From: Micromonospora solifontis
Lineage (GTDB): Bacteria; Actinomycetota; Actinomycetes; Mycobacteriales; Micromonosporaceae
Reading direction: 5' to 3'
Length of the DNA: 33,615 nt
Assembly (NCBI RefSeq): GCF_003725545.1
Contig: NZ_RJLN01000057.1
Coordinates: 1 to 33,615 of the forward strand
The notes beneath the pieces are model-generated. The model made no database searches. It worked only from the letters and a program-made list of their open reading frames with translations, and had not been told where the DNA came from. The position numbers and the translations under genes were made by a program. This document shows, piece after piece, positions 21,873 through 30,778 of the stretch (positions are counted from its first letter, which is position 1; every line of letters starts with the position of its first letter).

Positions 21873-22670
21873 TCAGCGGCGCACGCCGACCCCGCCGTAG
21901 CCGTGCGACACCGCGGCGTGCGGTTCGCCGTCGGGCCGCCAGTCGGCCAGCCAGGCCAGGCCGGGTTCGACCAGCTCGTACCCGTCGAAGAAGCGCGCGG
22001 TGGCGGCGTGCGTGCGGGGCACGATCGGCGCGCTGCTGCGCCGGTAGACCTCCCGCCCCTGCTGGGTGGGGACCGGCGGCGCGCCGTCCAAGGTCAGGTG
22101 GGACAGCACGAGCAGGCTGCCCGGCGCGGTGGCGTCGCGCAGCCGGGCGACCGCCGCGTACGGCTCGTCGTCGTCGGGCAGGAAGTGCAGCACGGCCACC
22201 AGCAGCACGGCCACCGGCTCGGTGAAGTCGATGTTGGCGCGGACGGCCGGGTCGGCCAGCAGTTCGTCGGGACGCCGCAGGTCGCCGTGGGCCACCACGG
22301 TCCGGCCGTCGAGGGGCAGCAGCCGCCGGGCGTACGCGACGGCGACGTCATCGTTGTCCACATAGACCACCCGGGCGCCGGGCGCGATGGGCCGGACCAC
22401 CTCGTGCACGTTGCCCTGGGTGGGCAGCCCCGCCCCGATGTCCAGGAACTGGCGTACGCCCCGCTCGGCCGCGTACCGGACGGCCCGGCGGAGGAAGGCC
22501 CGGTTGGTCTGCGCGGCCACCCCGGTGTCCGGGAAGATCTCCAGGACCTGCTCGGCGGCGGCGCGGTCGGCGGCGAAGTTGTGGCAGCCGCCCAGGTAGT
22601 AGTCGTACATCCGGGCGACGTTCGGCCGGGACTCGGCCTCGCTCGGGGTGGTCGTCGGCTCACCGGTCAC
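21873..22670 (-). CDS. SAM-dependent methyltransferase, DUF574 family
   Basis: A 265-residue protein. The opening SRPNVARMYDYYLGGCHNFAADR and the motif FLDIGAGLPTQGNVHEV (SAM-binding glycine-rich loop) identify the DUF574/Methyltransf_19 family, very common in actinomycetes. Further Rossmann elements: VVYVDNDDVAVAYAR and VAVLLVAVLHFLPDDDEP. Substrates for most members are unknown. Start GTG 22670; TAGACA 6 nt upstream on the minus strand suggests a leaderless transcript. Divergent from the gene at 22788. Confidence 0.93.
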   Translation of the reverse strand: MTGEPTTTPSEAESRPNVARMYDYYLGGCHNFAADRAAAEQVLEIFPDTGVAAQTNRAFLRRAVRYAAERGVRQFLDIGAGLPTQGNVHEVVRPIAPGARVVYVDNDDVAVAYARRLLPLDGRTVVAHGDLRRPDELLADPAVRANIDFTEPVAVLLVAVLHFLPDDDEPYAAVARLRDATAPGSLLVLSHLTLDGAPPVPTQQGREVYRRSSAPIVPRTHAATARFFDGYELVEPGLAWLADWRPDGEPHAAVSHGYGGVGVRR

Positions 22671-22725
22671 GCCTGATGTCTAGCACTGTCGGCGACACAC
22701 CGTTGACCCGTCGTGTCCTTGATCC

Positions 22726-22741
22726 GGCGGCGCACGCCGCC
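22726..22741. repeat. 16-bp GC palindrome in a divergent promoter region
   Basis: GGCGGCG-CA-CGCCGCC lies between the methyltransferase and the gene at 22788. It could be an operator; the high GC makes chance formation plausible. Confidence 0.35.
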
Positions 22742-22787
22742 CACCCTGGTACGACGATGAGGAACGTCGACGTCCGAGGAGGTCCCG

Positions 22788-23288
22788 ATGACCGGTAGGC
22801 GGGAGACCGTGGAGGTCGACCCGGCGCTGTTCCGTGCGGTCTACGACTCGCCCGCCGCGCTGCCGGGCCGGCACCGCTGGACCACGCCCGAGTCGGACGT
22901 ACGCCGGCTGGAGAAGCTGCTCGACATGCCGGCGCGCAGCATCGGCGCGCCGCTCTGGGTCAGCGGCGACGAGCCCGACTGCCCGAAGTGCGGCCGCCGG
23001 GTGAACTGGTACGACATCGTCTCCTCCGCCCTGCACGGGGTGCACGACCGGGCCATGATCGCCCGGGTGATCCTGGGCGAACGCAAGTACGTCAACACCG
23101 AGGTCCCGGACGCGATCCCGGGGGTGCACTGCGCGGACTGCCGCACCCCGATCGACGGCCTGCGCAGTTTCAAGTGCCACAACTGGGCGTACGCCTTCGA
23201 GGCGCTGGAGGAGATCGTCGAGCGGATGTCCGGGCCGGTCGGGCAGCCCGCCCCGCGGCCGCCGTCGGACCCGCCGACCGCGTCGTAG
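22788..23288 (+). CDS. Cys-motif protein of unknown function
   Basis: A 166-residue soluble protein. DEPDCPKCGRRVNW (around 60-73) and HCADCRTPIDGLRSFKCHNW (around 109-128) give two CxxC pairs plus one Cys, typical of a zinc ribbon. The helix between (YDIVSSALHGVHDRAMIARVIL) and a C-terminal EALEEIVERM helix complete the fold; the last 20 residues are Pro-rich. GAGGAGG precedes ATG 22788. I know no function. Confidence 0.8.
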   Translation: MTGRRETVEVDPALFRAVYDSPAALPGRHRWTTPESDVRRLEKLLDMPARSIGAPLWVSGDEPDCPKCGRRVNWYDIVSSALHGVHDRAMIARVILGERKYVNTEVPDAIPGVHCADCRTPIDGLRSFKCHNWAYAFEALEEIVERMSGPVGQPAPRPPSDPPTAS

Positions 23289-23381
23289 CGGCGGCCCGCC
23301 GCCCTGTGAGGTCGCTGAGACTTCCGGCGTACCGCGCTGATTCCCCTGCCACCCTCCCGGTGGACGGAGTATGAACGGGAG

Positions 23382-23767
23382 GTGGACCAGACCGTAATGA
23401 CCGGTGTTCCGGACATCAGCACCGACTGGTACCGGGACGTCGTCGAGTTCGCCGACGGTACGCCCCAGCCGATCCACTGGTTCGCCACCCACTTCACCGA
23501 GGGCGCGCTCGTGCTGCTCGGCATCCTGCTGGTGCTGGCGGCGCTGACCCGGCTGGTCGGCGGCGGCGTCCGGGACCGGGCGCTCGCCCTGGCCGCGCCG
23601 GTCGCGGTGGTCATGGCGTACGGCGCCAGCGAGGGGCTGAAGAGCCTGGTCGCCGAGGACCGGCCGTGTCGCAGCCGGCCGACCTGGTGATCGTCGCCGG
23701 CCACTGCCCGACCCACCCGCCCCCCGCCGCCAGCGTCCGGCGCCCCCGCCCGGCGCCCGGCGCGTGA
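23382..23767 (+). pseudogene. PAP2-family phosphatase remnant, frameshifted and truncated
   Basis: The intact frame encodes 102 residues, with two membrane helices (ALVLLGILLVLAALTRLV, ALALAAPVAVVMAYGA) and the first PAP2 motif KSLVAEDRP. The frame then ends with TGA at 23688-23690, but the shifted frame reads PADLVIVAGHCP, the expected continuation of a PAP2 protein. The catalytic motifs that should follow (PSGH- and SRxxxxxHxxxD-type) are absent and the sequence becomes low-complexity. The gene is therefore dead unless the frameshift is a sequence error, and even then truncated. Confidence 0.75.
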
Positions 23768-23960
23768 TCCACTCGGGATGCGGCAACCCGGGGACTCGCG
23801 GGCCCGGGAAGGCCCGACATCCCGCACACCGAGTCGATCTCGGGCCAGCCCGACGGCCGCCGGGTGCGCGGGCGCGGCCGGACCGGGTGCGCGGGCGCGG
23901 GCGAGCCCGGCCGGGCAGGGCGGCGCGGGGTGCGCGCGAGCGGCCGGGACGCGGGCGGGG

Positions 23961-24734
23961 TCAGGGGGTGGCGAGGACGAGGGTGGCGGCGGTGGCGGCG
24001 ATGAGGAACGGGCCGAAGGGGAGGTGGCTGGACCAGCGGACCCGGCGGGCCGCCAGCAGGGCCAGCCCGACCAGCGCGGACAGCGCGGAGCTGAGCACCA
24101 GCCCGGTGACCACCACCGGCCAGCCGTACCAGCCGAGCAGCGCCCCGACGCCGAGGGCCAGCTTGGCGTCGCCGAGCCCGAAGCCGCGCCGGCCGAGCAG
24201 CAGCGTGGTCGCCGCGAAGCACGCAGCGAGAGCGAGCCCGGCGGCGGTGGCGCGCAGCCAGGGCGTCGGGCCCGCCCCGGTCAGCGCGGCCAGGCCGAGC
24301 AGCGCCCAGGCGCCCGCCGCCGCCGGCCAGGTGAGGCGGTCCGGCAGCCGGTGCACCGCCGCGTCGACCAGGGCAGACGGCACCGCGAAGGCCAGCCACC
24401 AGGCCACCGCCGCCCGGGCCGCGAGCGACCCGCCGGTCAGCGGCAGCACCGCGACCGCGGCGACCAGGGCCAGTTCGACCACGCCGGGCGGCGCGCCAAG
24501 CCGGGTCCGGCAGGCCGGGCAGCGGGCGGCGGGCCCGAGCGCCGGCAGTGGGCGATCCAGGCCGATCGGCGCGGCGCAGCGGTCGCACCCGGTCCGGTCC
24601 GGCGACCCCTGGGGTACGGCGTACCGGGCGACCGCCAGCCGGATCGGGGGTACGAGCGCCACGGCGGCCAGCACGCGTACCAGGGGACGGCCGGTGACTT
24701 CCGGGACTGCGCCGTGGACCCGTTCGGTGGTCAC
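23961..24734 (-). CDS. type IV prepilin peptidase (TadV/CpaA-PilD type)
   Basis: A 257-residue inner-membrane aspartic protease that removes the leader of Flp pilins and pseudopilins. The N-terminal loop CDRCAAPIG with CPACRTRLG is the zinc-type Cys motif found in PilD-like enzymes. Six or more membrane helices follow, with the two catalytic Asp in ALVDAAVHRLPDRLT and GLGDAKLALG (GxGDxKL-type). I place the start at GTG 24734 (VTTERVHG); the frame open upstream to 25058 lacks protein character. It faces away from the pilus genes that need it, across a 590-bp gap. Confidence 0.88.
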   Translation of the reverse strand: MTTERVHGAVPEVTGRPLVRVLAAVALVPPIRLAVARYAVPQGSPDRTGCDRCAAPIGLDRPLPALGPAARCPACRTRLGAPPGVVELALVAAVAVLPLTGGSLAARAAVAWWLAFAVPSALVDAAVHRLPDRLTWPAAAGAWALLGLAALTGAGPTPWLRATAAGLALAACFAATTLLLGRRGFGLGDAKLALGVGALLGWYGWPVVVTGLVLSSALSALVGLALLAARRVRWSSHLPFGPFLIAATAATLVLATP

Positions 24735-25325
24735 CGCGACCCGCCCGTACCGTCGCGCATAGTTCCACTCTGGAGCACGGAGAGTGATTTCAGCCCGCTC
24801 GACGTGTGGCTCATGACGCGGAAAACGGCGTGCTGGCCGGCGCGGCGGGAATACCGGCGGCGGGCGTGGGATTCCCGCCGACCGACCGTTACGCCAGGGG
24901 GACGGATCGGACCAGAGGCATCGATGCCGCACATTCCTCCGCCAGTCGGCGCTGCGGTGGAACACCGGTTTCCGGGACAGGCTGCGACCACTCCTGCCGC
25001 CGGCCCGGTCGATTCTTTGCCAAGGGTCACGGTCCCGACAGCCACCGGCCACCACCACCTGTCATCACTCAGCGTGTTCGGATGAATTGCCTCTGTTGCA
25101 TCGGCGGACGTCAGCCTATGCTCGCCCCTTGGGTACGACGCAACCCCCGATCAATTGGCGTCGGAGGCCGACCGGAGACAGCAGGTTCCACATTAGTTAA
25201 AGATCTGTACAGGTAAATGCAGCGGTAGTCAGACGGGGCCCGGCAGGACACTTCCGGGTGCGCTGCCGCCTGCCCGGAGTACGCCCGCGCGTCCGCTCCG
25301 GGTCGCCACCGAGGAGGGCGCGGCG
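24735..25325. other. divergent intergenic region of the Tad locus
   Basis: No convincing gene in about 590 bp. It contains an inverted repeat CGGCGGGAAT (24843-24852) / ATTCCCGCCG (24871-24880), a -10-like TATGCT (25117-25122) with TTGCAT 15 bp upstream, and an AT-rich island at 25186-25222 (CATTAGTTAAAGATCTG). Transcription of the pilus operon probably begins here, leaving a leader of 100-200 nt. Confidence 0.55.
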
Positions 25326-25892
25326 TTGCGAACACGGCATTCCCGCCGATGGACAATCTGCCTGATCAGCGTGGCCCTGCTGGGCGTGACCGCCGGTTGC
25401 GGCACCGGACCCGAGGTGGCGGCCGGCCCGCTGGCCGGACCCGACCCGGTGCCGGCCGCGCATTCCGCAGCCGACGAGCAGGCGGCCGGAAAAGCCGCCC
25501 TCACCGCCTATTCCGGCTATCTCGAGGCGTCCCGGGTGGCGAGCGCGCGCAGCGATCCCGGACATCCCGCGTTGCCCCGATTCCTGGCGGATCCGCTGCT
25601 GACCCGGGTGCGGGTGGCAATTCGCGACGCGAAGGAGCACGGCGCGCTGCGGACCGGGAAACTGGTTTCCGACCCCACCGTCGTCTCGGTCGACCTGGCC
25701 ACCCAGCCGCCCACCGTGCAGATCCAGGACTGCCTGGACGCCACCGGCTACCGCCTGGTCTACGCCAAGGACCACCGGGTCGTCCCCGGCACCCGGGGCG
25801 GGCGGTACCTGGCGACCGCCACCGCGACCCGGTACCCGGACGGCCGGTGGCTGATCAACGCCGGCGCGGCACATCAGGACCAGCCGTGCTGA
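25326..25892 (+). CDS. Tad-locus lipoprotein of unknown function
   Basis: A 188-residue exported protein. The signal peptide ICLISVALLGVTAGC ends in a good lipobox (TAGC, Cys25). The mature part has an Ala-rich stretch and a compact domain with ALTAYSGYLEASRVA, then VSVDLATQPPTVQIQDCLDATGYRLVY and RYPDGRWLINAG, resembling small NTF2-like secreted proteins. Similar genes head many actinobacterial Tad clusters, perhaps aiding pilus assembly at the surface. TTG 25326 follows GAGGAGG by 8 nt. Confidence 0.85.
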   Translation: MRTRHSRRWTICLISVALLGVTAGCGTGPEVAAGPLAGPDPVPAAHSAADEQAAGKAALTAYSGYLEASRVASARSDPGHPALPRFLADPLLTRVRVAIRDAKEHGALRTGKLVSDPTVVSVDLATQPPTVQIQDCLDATGYRLVYAKDHRVVPGTRGGRYLATATATRYPDGRWLINAGAAHQDQPC

Positions 25893-26827
25893 CCTGGGGA
25901 GGAAGGGGTGTCCCGGCCCGCCCGACCCGGGCCGGGACGCCCCGCCGGCTGCTGCTCGCCGCCGGCCTGGCGCTGCTGCTGACCCTGACCGGATCACCCG
26001 TCCACGCCGCCGGTGCGGGCGGGGAGTGCCCACCCGGGCAGAACGACTGCAACGTCTGGGACGACGATCCGGGCACCCCGGGGGACCCGGGCGGTGGGGA
26101 CACCGGCGGCGGGGGTTCCGGTGGCGGCGGCACCGCGAAGTGCCAGTGGAACGGCCGGGCCATCCCCTGCTACGACGACCTGCTGGGCTGGTTCAACAAC
26201 GGGGACGGCTGCTACTACAAGCTCGCCGAGCCGCAGCCCGAGGCCCCCGACGGCAAGCAGTGGTACGTCCGCACCTGCAACGGCGGCGACCTGGGTGACC
26301 AGAGCGTGGTGCTGCTCGACGCCGCACCGCCCGGCTACGGCGCGCCGCCCGACCCGGAGGAGCTGGCCCGCCGGGCGCTCGCCTCGATCTCGCTGCTGCC
26401 GCCCCGGATCGCGGTCGCACCCCGGCGGAGCAAGGGACCGGGTCTGGTCGGGCTGCCGGTCTGGCTGTGGGCCAGCGCCGGGCCGTCCTACTTCGGGCCG
26501 CTGACCGCGTCCGCCTCGGACCGCGGACTGACCGTCTCGATCACCGCCCAGGTGGACCGGATCGTCTGGGCCATGGGCGACGGCGCGGAGGTCACCTGCA
26601 CCGGCCCGGGCACGCCCTACGACGCCGGCGGACCGCGGGCCGGCCAGACCTCCCCCGACTGCGGCTACGACCAGGGTTACGGCCGCGCCGGCACCTACCG
26701 GGTCAGGGCGACCACGTTCTGGACCGTGCACTGGTCCGGCGGGGGCGAGAGCGGCGACATCGCGCAGAGCCGGGTCAGCGGGACCGTACCGGTGCAGATC
26801 AACGAACTTCAGGTGGTGACGCGATGA
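25886..26827 (+). CDS. secreted Gly-rich protein of the Tad locus
   Basis: A 313-residue exported protein. The signal peptide (RRLLLAAGLALLLTLTGSPVHA) is followed by a Gly-rich linker (GGGDTGGGGSGGGG). The mature domain has Cys residues that may form disulfides (GGECPPGQNDCNVW, KCQWNGRAIPCYDD, NGDGCYYKLAE) and a C-terminal beta-rich section (VDRIVWAMGDGAEVTCTGPG, GRAGTYRVRATTFWTVHWSG) like a PKD/Ig fold. The start GTG 25886 overlaps the lipoprotein stop. Function in the pilus is unproven; a surface or adhesive role is possible. Confidence 0.8.
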   Translation: MLTWGGRGVPARPTRAGTPRRLLLAAGLALLLTLTGSPVHAAGAGGECPPGQNDCNVWDDDPGTPGDPGGGDTGGGGSGGGGTAKCQWNGRAIPCYDDLLGWFNNGDGCYYKLAEPQPEAPDGKQWYVRTCNGGDLGDQSVVLLDAAPPGYGAPPDPEELARRALASISLLPPRIAVAPRRSKGPGLVGLPVWLWASAGPSYFGPLTASASDRGLTVSITAQVDRIVWAMGDGAEVTCTGPGTPYDAGGPRAGQTSPDCGYDQGYGRAGTYRVRATTFWTVHWSGGGESGDIAQSRVSGTVPVQINELQVVTR

Positions 26828-27483
26828 GTGTGGCGACGCGGAACGGGATCCCGCTGGACGCGCCGGTGGCGCCGCCCCGGGTGGTCTGGCAGCGGCGGGT
26901 ACGACCCGGCCTGCTCGGCCTGGCGGTGCTGCTCATCGCCCTCGGCGGGCTGGGCGCGGCGTTCGCGGTGACCTCGGTCCGGTCCACCGGCAGCTACCTG
27001 GCGGTGGCCCGACCGGTCGACGTGGGCGCGCAGCTCACCGCCGACGACCTGGTCACCGTGCGGGTCTCCGGCGGGCGGGAACTGCGCCCGGTGCCGGCCA
27101 GCCGACTGAAGGAGGTGGTGAAGCTGCGCGCCGCCGTCCGGCTCACCCCGGGCACGCTGCTGACCCGGGGTCAGCTCACCGAGGCCCCGCTGTTCGGTCC
27201 CGGGCAGCAGCAGATCGCGCTCGGCCTCAAGCCGGCCCGGGTGCCGGCCCGTACGCTCCACCCCGGCGACAAGGTCCTGCTGGTCAGCACCCCGGAGCGG
27301 CATGCCGACGGCAGGTCCGCCAGCAGCGGCGGCACCCGGTTCGAGGGCACTGTCATCGACAGCGCCGCGCCGGAGCACGAGGACGTGGTGGTCTATGTCG
27401 CGCTGGCCGTCCGGGACGTGCCGGCGGTGGTGGCGCTGGCCGCGGACGACCGGATCGCGCTCGTGCTCACCGAGGCGGCCTGA
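26824..27483 (+). CDS. cpaB: pilus assembly protein CpaB/RcpC (SAF domain)
   Basis: A 219-residue membrane-anchored protein. One N-terminal helix (LGLAVLLIALGGLGAAFAV) and a SAF-type domain (YLAVARPVDVGAQLTADDLVTV, ASRLKEVV, LTPGTLLTRGQL). RcpC/CpaB helps the Flp pilus cross the envelope. The ATG overlaps the preceding stop by 4 nt and the stop shares its last base region with the next ATG, so it is in the operon. Confidence 0.9.
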   Translation: MSVATRNGIPLDAPVAPPRVVWQRRVRPGLLGLAVLLIALGGLGAAFAVTSVRSTGSYLAVARPVDVGAQLTADDLVTVRVSGGRELRPVPASRLKEVVKLRAAVRLTPGTLLTRGQLTEAPLFGPGQQQIALGLKPARVPARTLHPGDKVLLVSTPERHADGRSASSGGTRFEGTVIDSAAPEHEDVVVYVALAVRDVPAVVALAADDRIALVLTEAA

Positions 27484-28316
27484 TGGCGATCATCGCCCTG
27501 GTCTCGGCGAAGGGGTCGCCCGGCGTCACCACCTCCGCGCTGGCCGCCGCGCTGAGCTGGCACCGGCGGCTGGTGCTGGCCGAGTGCGACCCGGCGGGCG
27601 GCTCGATCCTCGCCGGCTACCTCGGCGGGGCGCTGGACGGCCCCCGGGGCATCGGTGAGCTGGCCGTCGGGGAGCTACGCGACGGCAACCTGGAGACGGC
27701 CTTCTGGTCGCAACTGGTCGACCTGGACGCGCCGAAACGGGAGCGGCTGCTGCTGCCGGGCGTGCTGGACCCCGCCCAGGCCGGCAGCGTCAGCCCGCTC
27801 TGGCAACGGTTCGCGGACTTCTTCACCGGCCTGGAGCGGGGCGTGCCCCCGTACGACGTGCTGGCCGACTGCGGCCGGTTGCAGGTGGGCGGTCCACCGT
27901 GGCCGGTGCTGCGGGCCGCCGCGATCGTGCTGCTGGTCACCCGCGCGCACCTGCCCGACCTGTCGGCGACCCGGTCGACGATCCGGGCTATCCAGCGGGA
28001 CCTCACCGAGCACCGGGTGCCCCCGGGCACGTTGCGCCTGCTCGTGGTCGGCGACGGGCACGGCACCAGCGAGATCAGCAAGGCGTTGGGGCTGCCGGTG
28101 ATCGCCCGGCTGCCGGACGACCCGCGTACCGCCGAGGTGCTCAGCCTCGGCGGCACGGTGCGCTCCGGGCGGCCGCTGATGCGCGCGGCCGGCGCTCTGG
28201 AGGTGCCGGTCCGGGCGCTGCTGGACCGGCGGCGGGCCCGGCTGGCCTGGCCGGGTGCCGTTCAGCCGCGAGAGGTGACCGCGCCGACCACGCCGGGGGT
28301 GTCCGGTGCGGTTTGA
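27483..28316 (+). CDS. cpaE: CpaE/MinD-like P-loop protein with altered Walker A
   Basis: A 277-residue ParA/MinD-type protein. SAKGSPGVTTSALAAAL stands where the deviant Walker A motif should be: the signature Lys is kept, but the Lys before TT is Val, so ATP hydrolysis is doubtful. LAECDPAGGSILAGYL, YDVLADCGRL and VLLVTRAH follow in MinD order. CpaE-like proteins position the Tad machine at a cell pole or site. The gene overlaps its downstream neighbour by 11 bp. Confidence 0.9.
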   Translation: MAIIALVSAKGSPGVTTSALAAALSWHRRLVLAECDPAGGSILAGYLGGALDGPRGIGELAVGELRDGNLETAFWSQLVDLDAPKRERLLLPGVLDPAQAGSVSPLWQRFADFFTGLERGVPPYDVLADCGRLQVGGPPWPVLRAAAIVLLVTRAHLPDLSATRSTIRAIQRDLTEHRVPPGTLRLLVVGDGHGTSEISKALGLPVIARLPDDPRTAEVLSLGGTVRSGRPLMRAAGALEVPVRALLDRRRARLAWPGAVQPREVTAPTTPGVSGAV

Positions 28317-29814
28317 GCCGGTCTCCCACGACCCGCGCGGGCAGCAGCCCGGCGCGACCTCCACGGTGCCGCCGCTGGTTCCGCCGAACGGCTGGCACCA
28401 CCCGCCCGGGGCACCCCCGCCGCCGGCCCGGCCCCGGGTGGACTTCGCGGTGGTCCGCGAGCTGCGCCGGGAACTGAGTGAGCGGCTCACCCTCTGGCAG
28501 CGCGGCCGGGAGTTCGACGCGGACGCCGAGGAGGTCGAGCGGGCCCGGCTGGCCGTCGCGGTGGTCTCCGCGTACGCGGACTCGGTGCGCCGGTCCGGCA
28601 CGCCGATGCCCGCCGACGAGGAGCGGCTGCTGCTCGACCAGGTGACCGCCGAGCTGGTCGGCCTGGGCCGGCTGCAGACCCTGCTGGTCGACGACACCAT
28701 CGAGGAGGTGCACATCCTCGGCTGCGACCAGGTCCGCATCACCCGGCACGGCGGCGGGGTCGACTGGGCCGAGCCGATCGCCGACAGCGACGACGAGCTG
28801 GTGGAGATCCTCCAGGCGGCGGCCCGGCGGGCGGGGGCCACCGAGCGGTCGCTGTCGACCTCCAAGCCGACGCTGGATCTGCAACTGCCCGACGGCAGCC
28901 GGCTGGCGGCGGTGTTCCTGGTCAGCCACCGCCCGTACGCGGTGATCCGCAAGCACAACACGCTCTCGGTGAGCCTGGAGGACATCGCCGGCGGCCGGCC
29001 CGACCTGGACGAGATGATCGATCCGCTGCTGCGCGACTTCCTCCGCGCGTCGATGCGGGCCGGGCTGAACATCATGGTGGCCGGGCTGGCCGGCGCGGGG
29101 AAGACCACGGTCATCCGGGCGCTGATGGACGAGATCCCGGCGGACGAGCCGTACGTGCTGCTGGAGGAGAGCCGGGAGCTGCTGCCGGCCCGCCGGGGGC
29201 ACAAGCACCGGGCGGTGATGAGCTTCGAGGCGCGCGAGGGGCACGGCGAGCGGGGCCTGGACGGGCGGCCGGCCGGTGAGGTGAGCATCGCCGACCTGAT
29301 CCCGGTGTCGCTGCGGATGGGCGTGCTGCGGATCATCGTCGGCGAGGTCCGATCCCGGGAGATCGTGCCGATGCTCCAGGCGATGACCACGAGCCGCGGC
29401 TCGATGTGCACGATCCACGCCCGTACCCCGGCGGGGGTGAGCGAGCGGATCATCGAGCTGGCCCTCTCCCACGGCCGGGAGATGACGGTCGACCAGGCCC
29501 GCCGGATGGCGGGCAACGCGCTCGACCTGATCGTCTACGTCACCGTCGAGGACGAGACCGCGATCGGCGGCCGCAAGCACCGCTTCGTCTCGCACGTCGA
29601 GGAGGTGATCGGCGTCGGCGAGGGCAACCGGATCATGACCACCACGGTCTTCGGGCCGGGCCCGGACGGCCGGGCGGTGCCCCGGCACCTGCCGGAGCGG
29701 GTCCGCGACCAGCTGCTGCGGGTCGGCTACGACGCCCGGCTGCTGAGCCGCTTCGTCGAAGCCGGCGCGGGCGCCTGGCGCCGCCCCCGGCACTCCCGGC
29801 TCGGCGGGCGGTGA
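28306..29814 (+). CDS. tadA: Tad pilus ATPase TadA/CpaF
   Basis: A 502-residue hexameric secretion ATPase of the VirB11/CpaF family that powers pilus assembly. A Pro-rich lead of about 45 residues precedes an N-terminal domain; Walker A GLAGAGKTT is at 260-268, an Asp-box VLLEESREL follows, then the His-box region CTIHARTPAGVSERI and the Walker B-type IIVGEVRSREIV. All needed motifs are present. Start GTG 28306 overlaps cpaE. Confidence 0.95.
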   Translation: MRFEPVSHDPRGQQPGATSTVPPLVPPNGWHHPPGAPPPPARPRVDFAVVRELRRELSERLTLWQRGREFDADAEEVERARLAVAVVSAYADSVRRSGTPMPADEERLLLDQVTAELVGLGRLQTLLVDDTIEEVHILGCDQVRITRHGGGVDWAEPIADSDDELVEILQAAARRAGATERSLSTSKPTLDLQLPDGSRLAAVFLVSHRPYAVIRKHNTLSVSLEDIAGGRPDLDEMIDPLLRDFLRASMRAGLNIMVAGLAGAGKTTVIRALMDEIPADEPYVLLEESRELLPARRGHKHRAVMSFEAREGHGERGLDGRPAGEVSIADLIPVSLRMGVLRIIVGEVRSREIVPMLQAMTTSRGSMCTIHARTPAGVSERIIELALSHGREMTVDQARRMAGNALDLIVYVTVEDETAIGGRKHRFVSHVEEVIGVGEGNRIMTTTVFGPGPDGRAVPRHLPERVRDQLLRVGYDARLLSRFVEAGAGAWRRPRHSRLGGR

Positions 29815-29878
29815 CCGTGCGCGCGAGGAGTGAACCGGTCCGGCGAGCGCCACGGTCGCGAACGGAGGCGGGCTAGCG

Positions 29879-30778
29879 ATGGCCAGCATCGAACTCGTCG
29901 CCCTGGTCTCCGGGGCGGTCTGCGTGGCCGGACTGGTGCTGGCCGTGGTCGCGCTGGTCGGCACCCGCCGGCCGCCCGGGCGCGCCCCGGGCGCCGGGCC
30001 GGGGCTGCGCCGGTTCTGGGCCGGCTCCGGGGCGAGCGCCCGGGAGCAGCACCGCCATCGGGTCCTGCTCGGTGGCGCGGTGGTCGCCGGCGCGCTGGCC
30101 TTCCTGCTCACCGGGCTGCCGGTGGTCGGCCTGCTGGTGGCGCTGGCCGTGCCCGGGGTGCCGTGGCTCTTCGCGGTCGGCCGGGCCGAGCAGCGGGCCA
30201 TCGCCCGGATCGAGGCGGTCGGCGAGTGGACCCGCCGACTGAAGGACATCTGCGGCACCGGCCAGGGGCTCCAACAGGCCATCATCGGCACCATCGCCAC
30301 CGCGCCAGAGGAGATCCAGGAGGAGGTACGCACCCTCGCCGCCCGGTTGCAGGCCGGCTGGCTGGCGAAGTCCGCGCTGCTCGCGTTCGCCGACGAGATC
30401 GGCGACCCGGTCTGCGACCAGGTGGTGGCGGCGCTGATCCTGCACCTGACCGACCGGGGCGAGCGGCTCGGTGACGTGCTCGGCTCGATCGCCGCCGCCG
30501 CCTCGGCCGAGGTGGCCACCCGGCGGGAGGTCGAGGCGAAGCGGACCCAGCCCCGGTTCGCGGTCCGCTTCCTCACCGGGATGACCCTGGCCGCCCTCGC
30601 GTACGGCCTGGTCAACCGGGAGTACGTGCGGCCGTACGCGACGCCGGTCGGGCAGCTGGTGATGGCCGTGCTCGGGGCGGCGTTCGTGGGGCTGCTGGTC
30701 TGGGTGCGCTCGATGAGCCAGCCGCCCCGCCCGGCGCGCTTCCTGCCCGCCCCCGACCCGGAGGAGGCGATCGCGTGA
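29879..30778 (+). CDS. tadB: Tad inner-membrane platform protein TadB
   Basis: A 299-residue protein with membrane helices near 5-25 (LVALVSGAVCVAGLVLAVVAL), 65-95 and two at the C-terminus (TGMTLAALAYGL, GAAFVGLLVWV), and a cytosolic T2SF-type helical domain between (EWTRRLKDICGTGQGLQQAI, PEEIQEEVRTLAARLQAG). It forms the motor platform with TadC. GGAGG lies upstream of the ATG; a 64-bp gap separates it from tadA. Confidence 0.93.
   Translation: MASIELVALVSGAVCVAGLVLAVVALVGTRRPPGRAPGAGPGLRRFWAGSGASAREQHRHRVLLGGAVVAGALAFLLTGLPVVGLLVALAVPGVPWLFAVGRAEQRAIARIEAVGEWTRRLKDICGTGQGLQQAIIGTIATAPEEIQEEVRTLAARLQAGWLAKSALLAFADEIGDPVCDQVVAALILHLTDRGERLGDVLGSIAAAASAEVATRREVEAKRTQPRFAVRFLTGMTLAALAYGLVNREYVRPYATPVGQLVMAVLGAAFVGLLVWVRSMSQPPRPARFLPAPDPEEAIA

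Noticed and set aside
24735..25325. c-di-GMP or c-di-AMP riboswitch before the Tad operon
   Set aside because: I looked for the conserved core sequences of both classes and did not find them.
28141..30615. 824-codon minus-strand frame
   Set aside because: Antisense shadow of tadA and tadB, both of which have full motifs.
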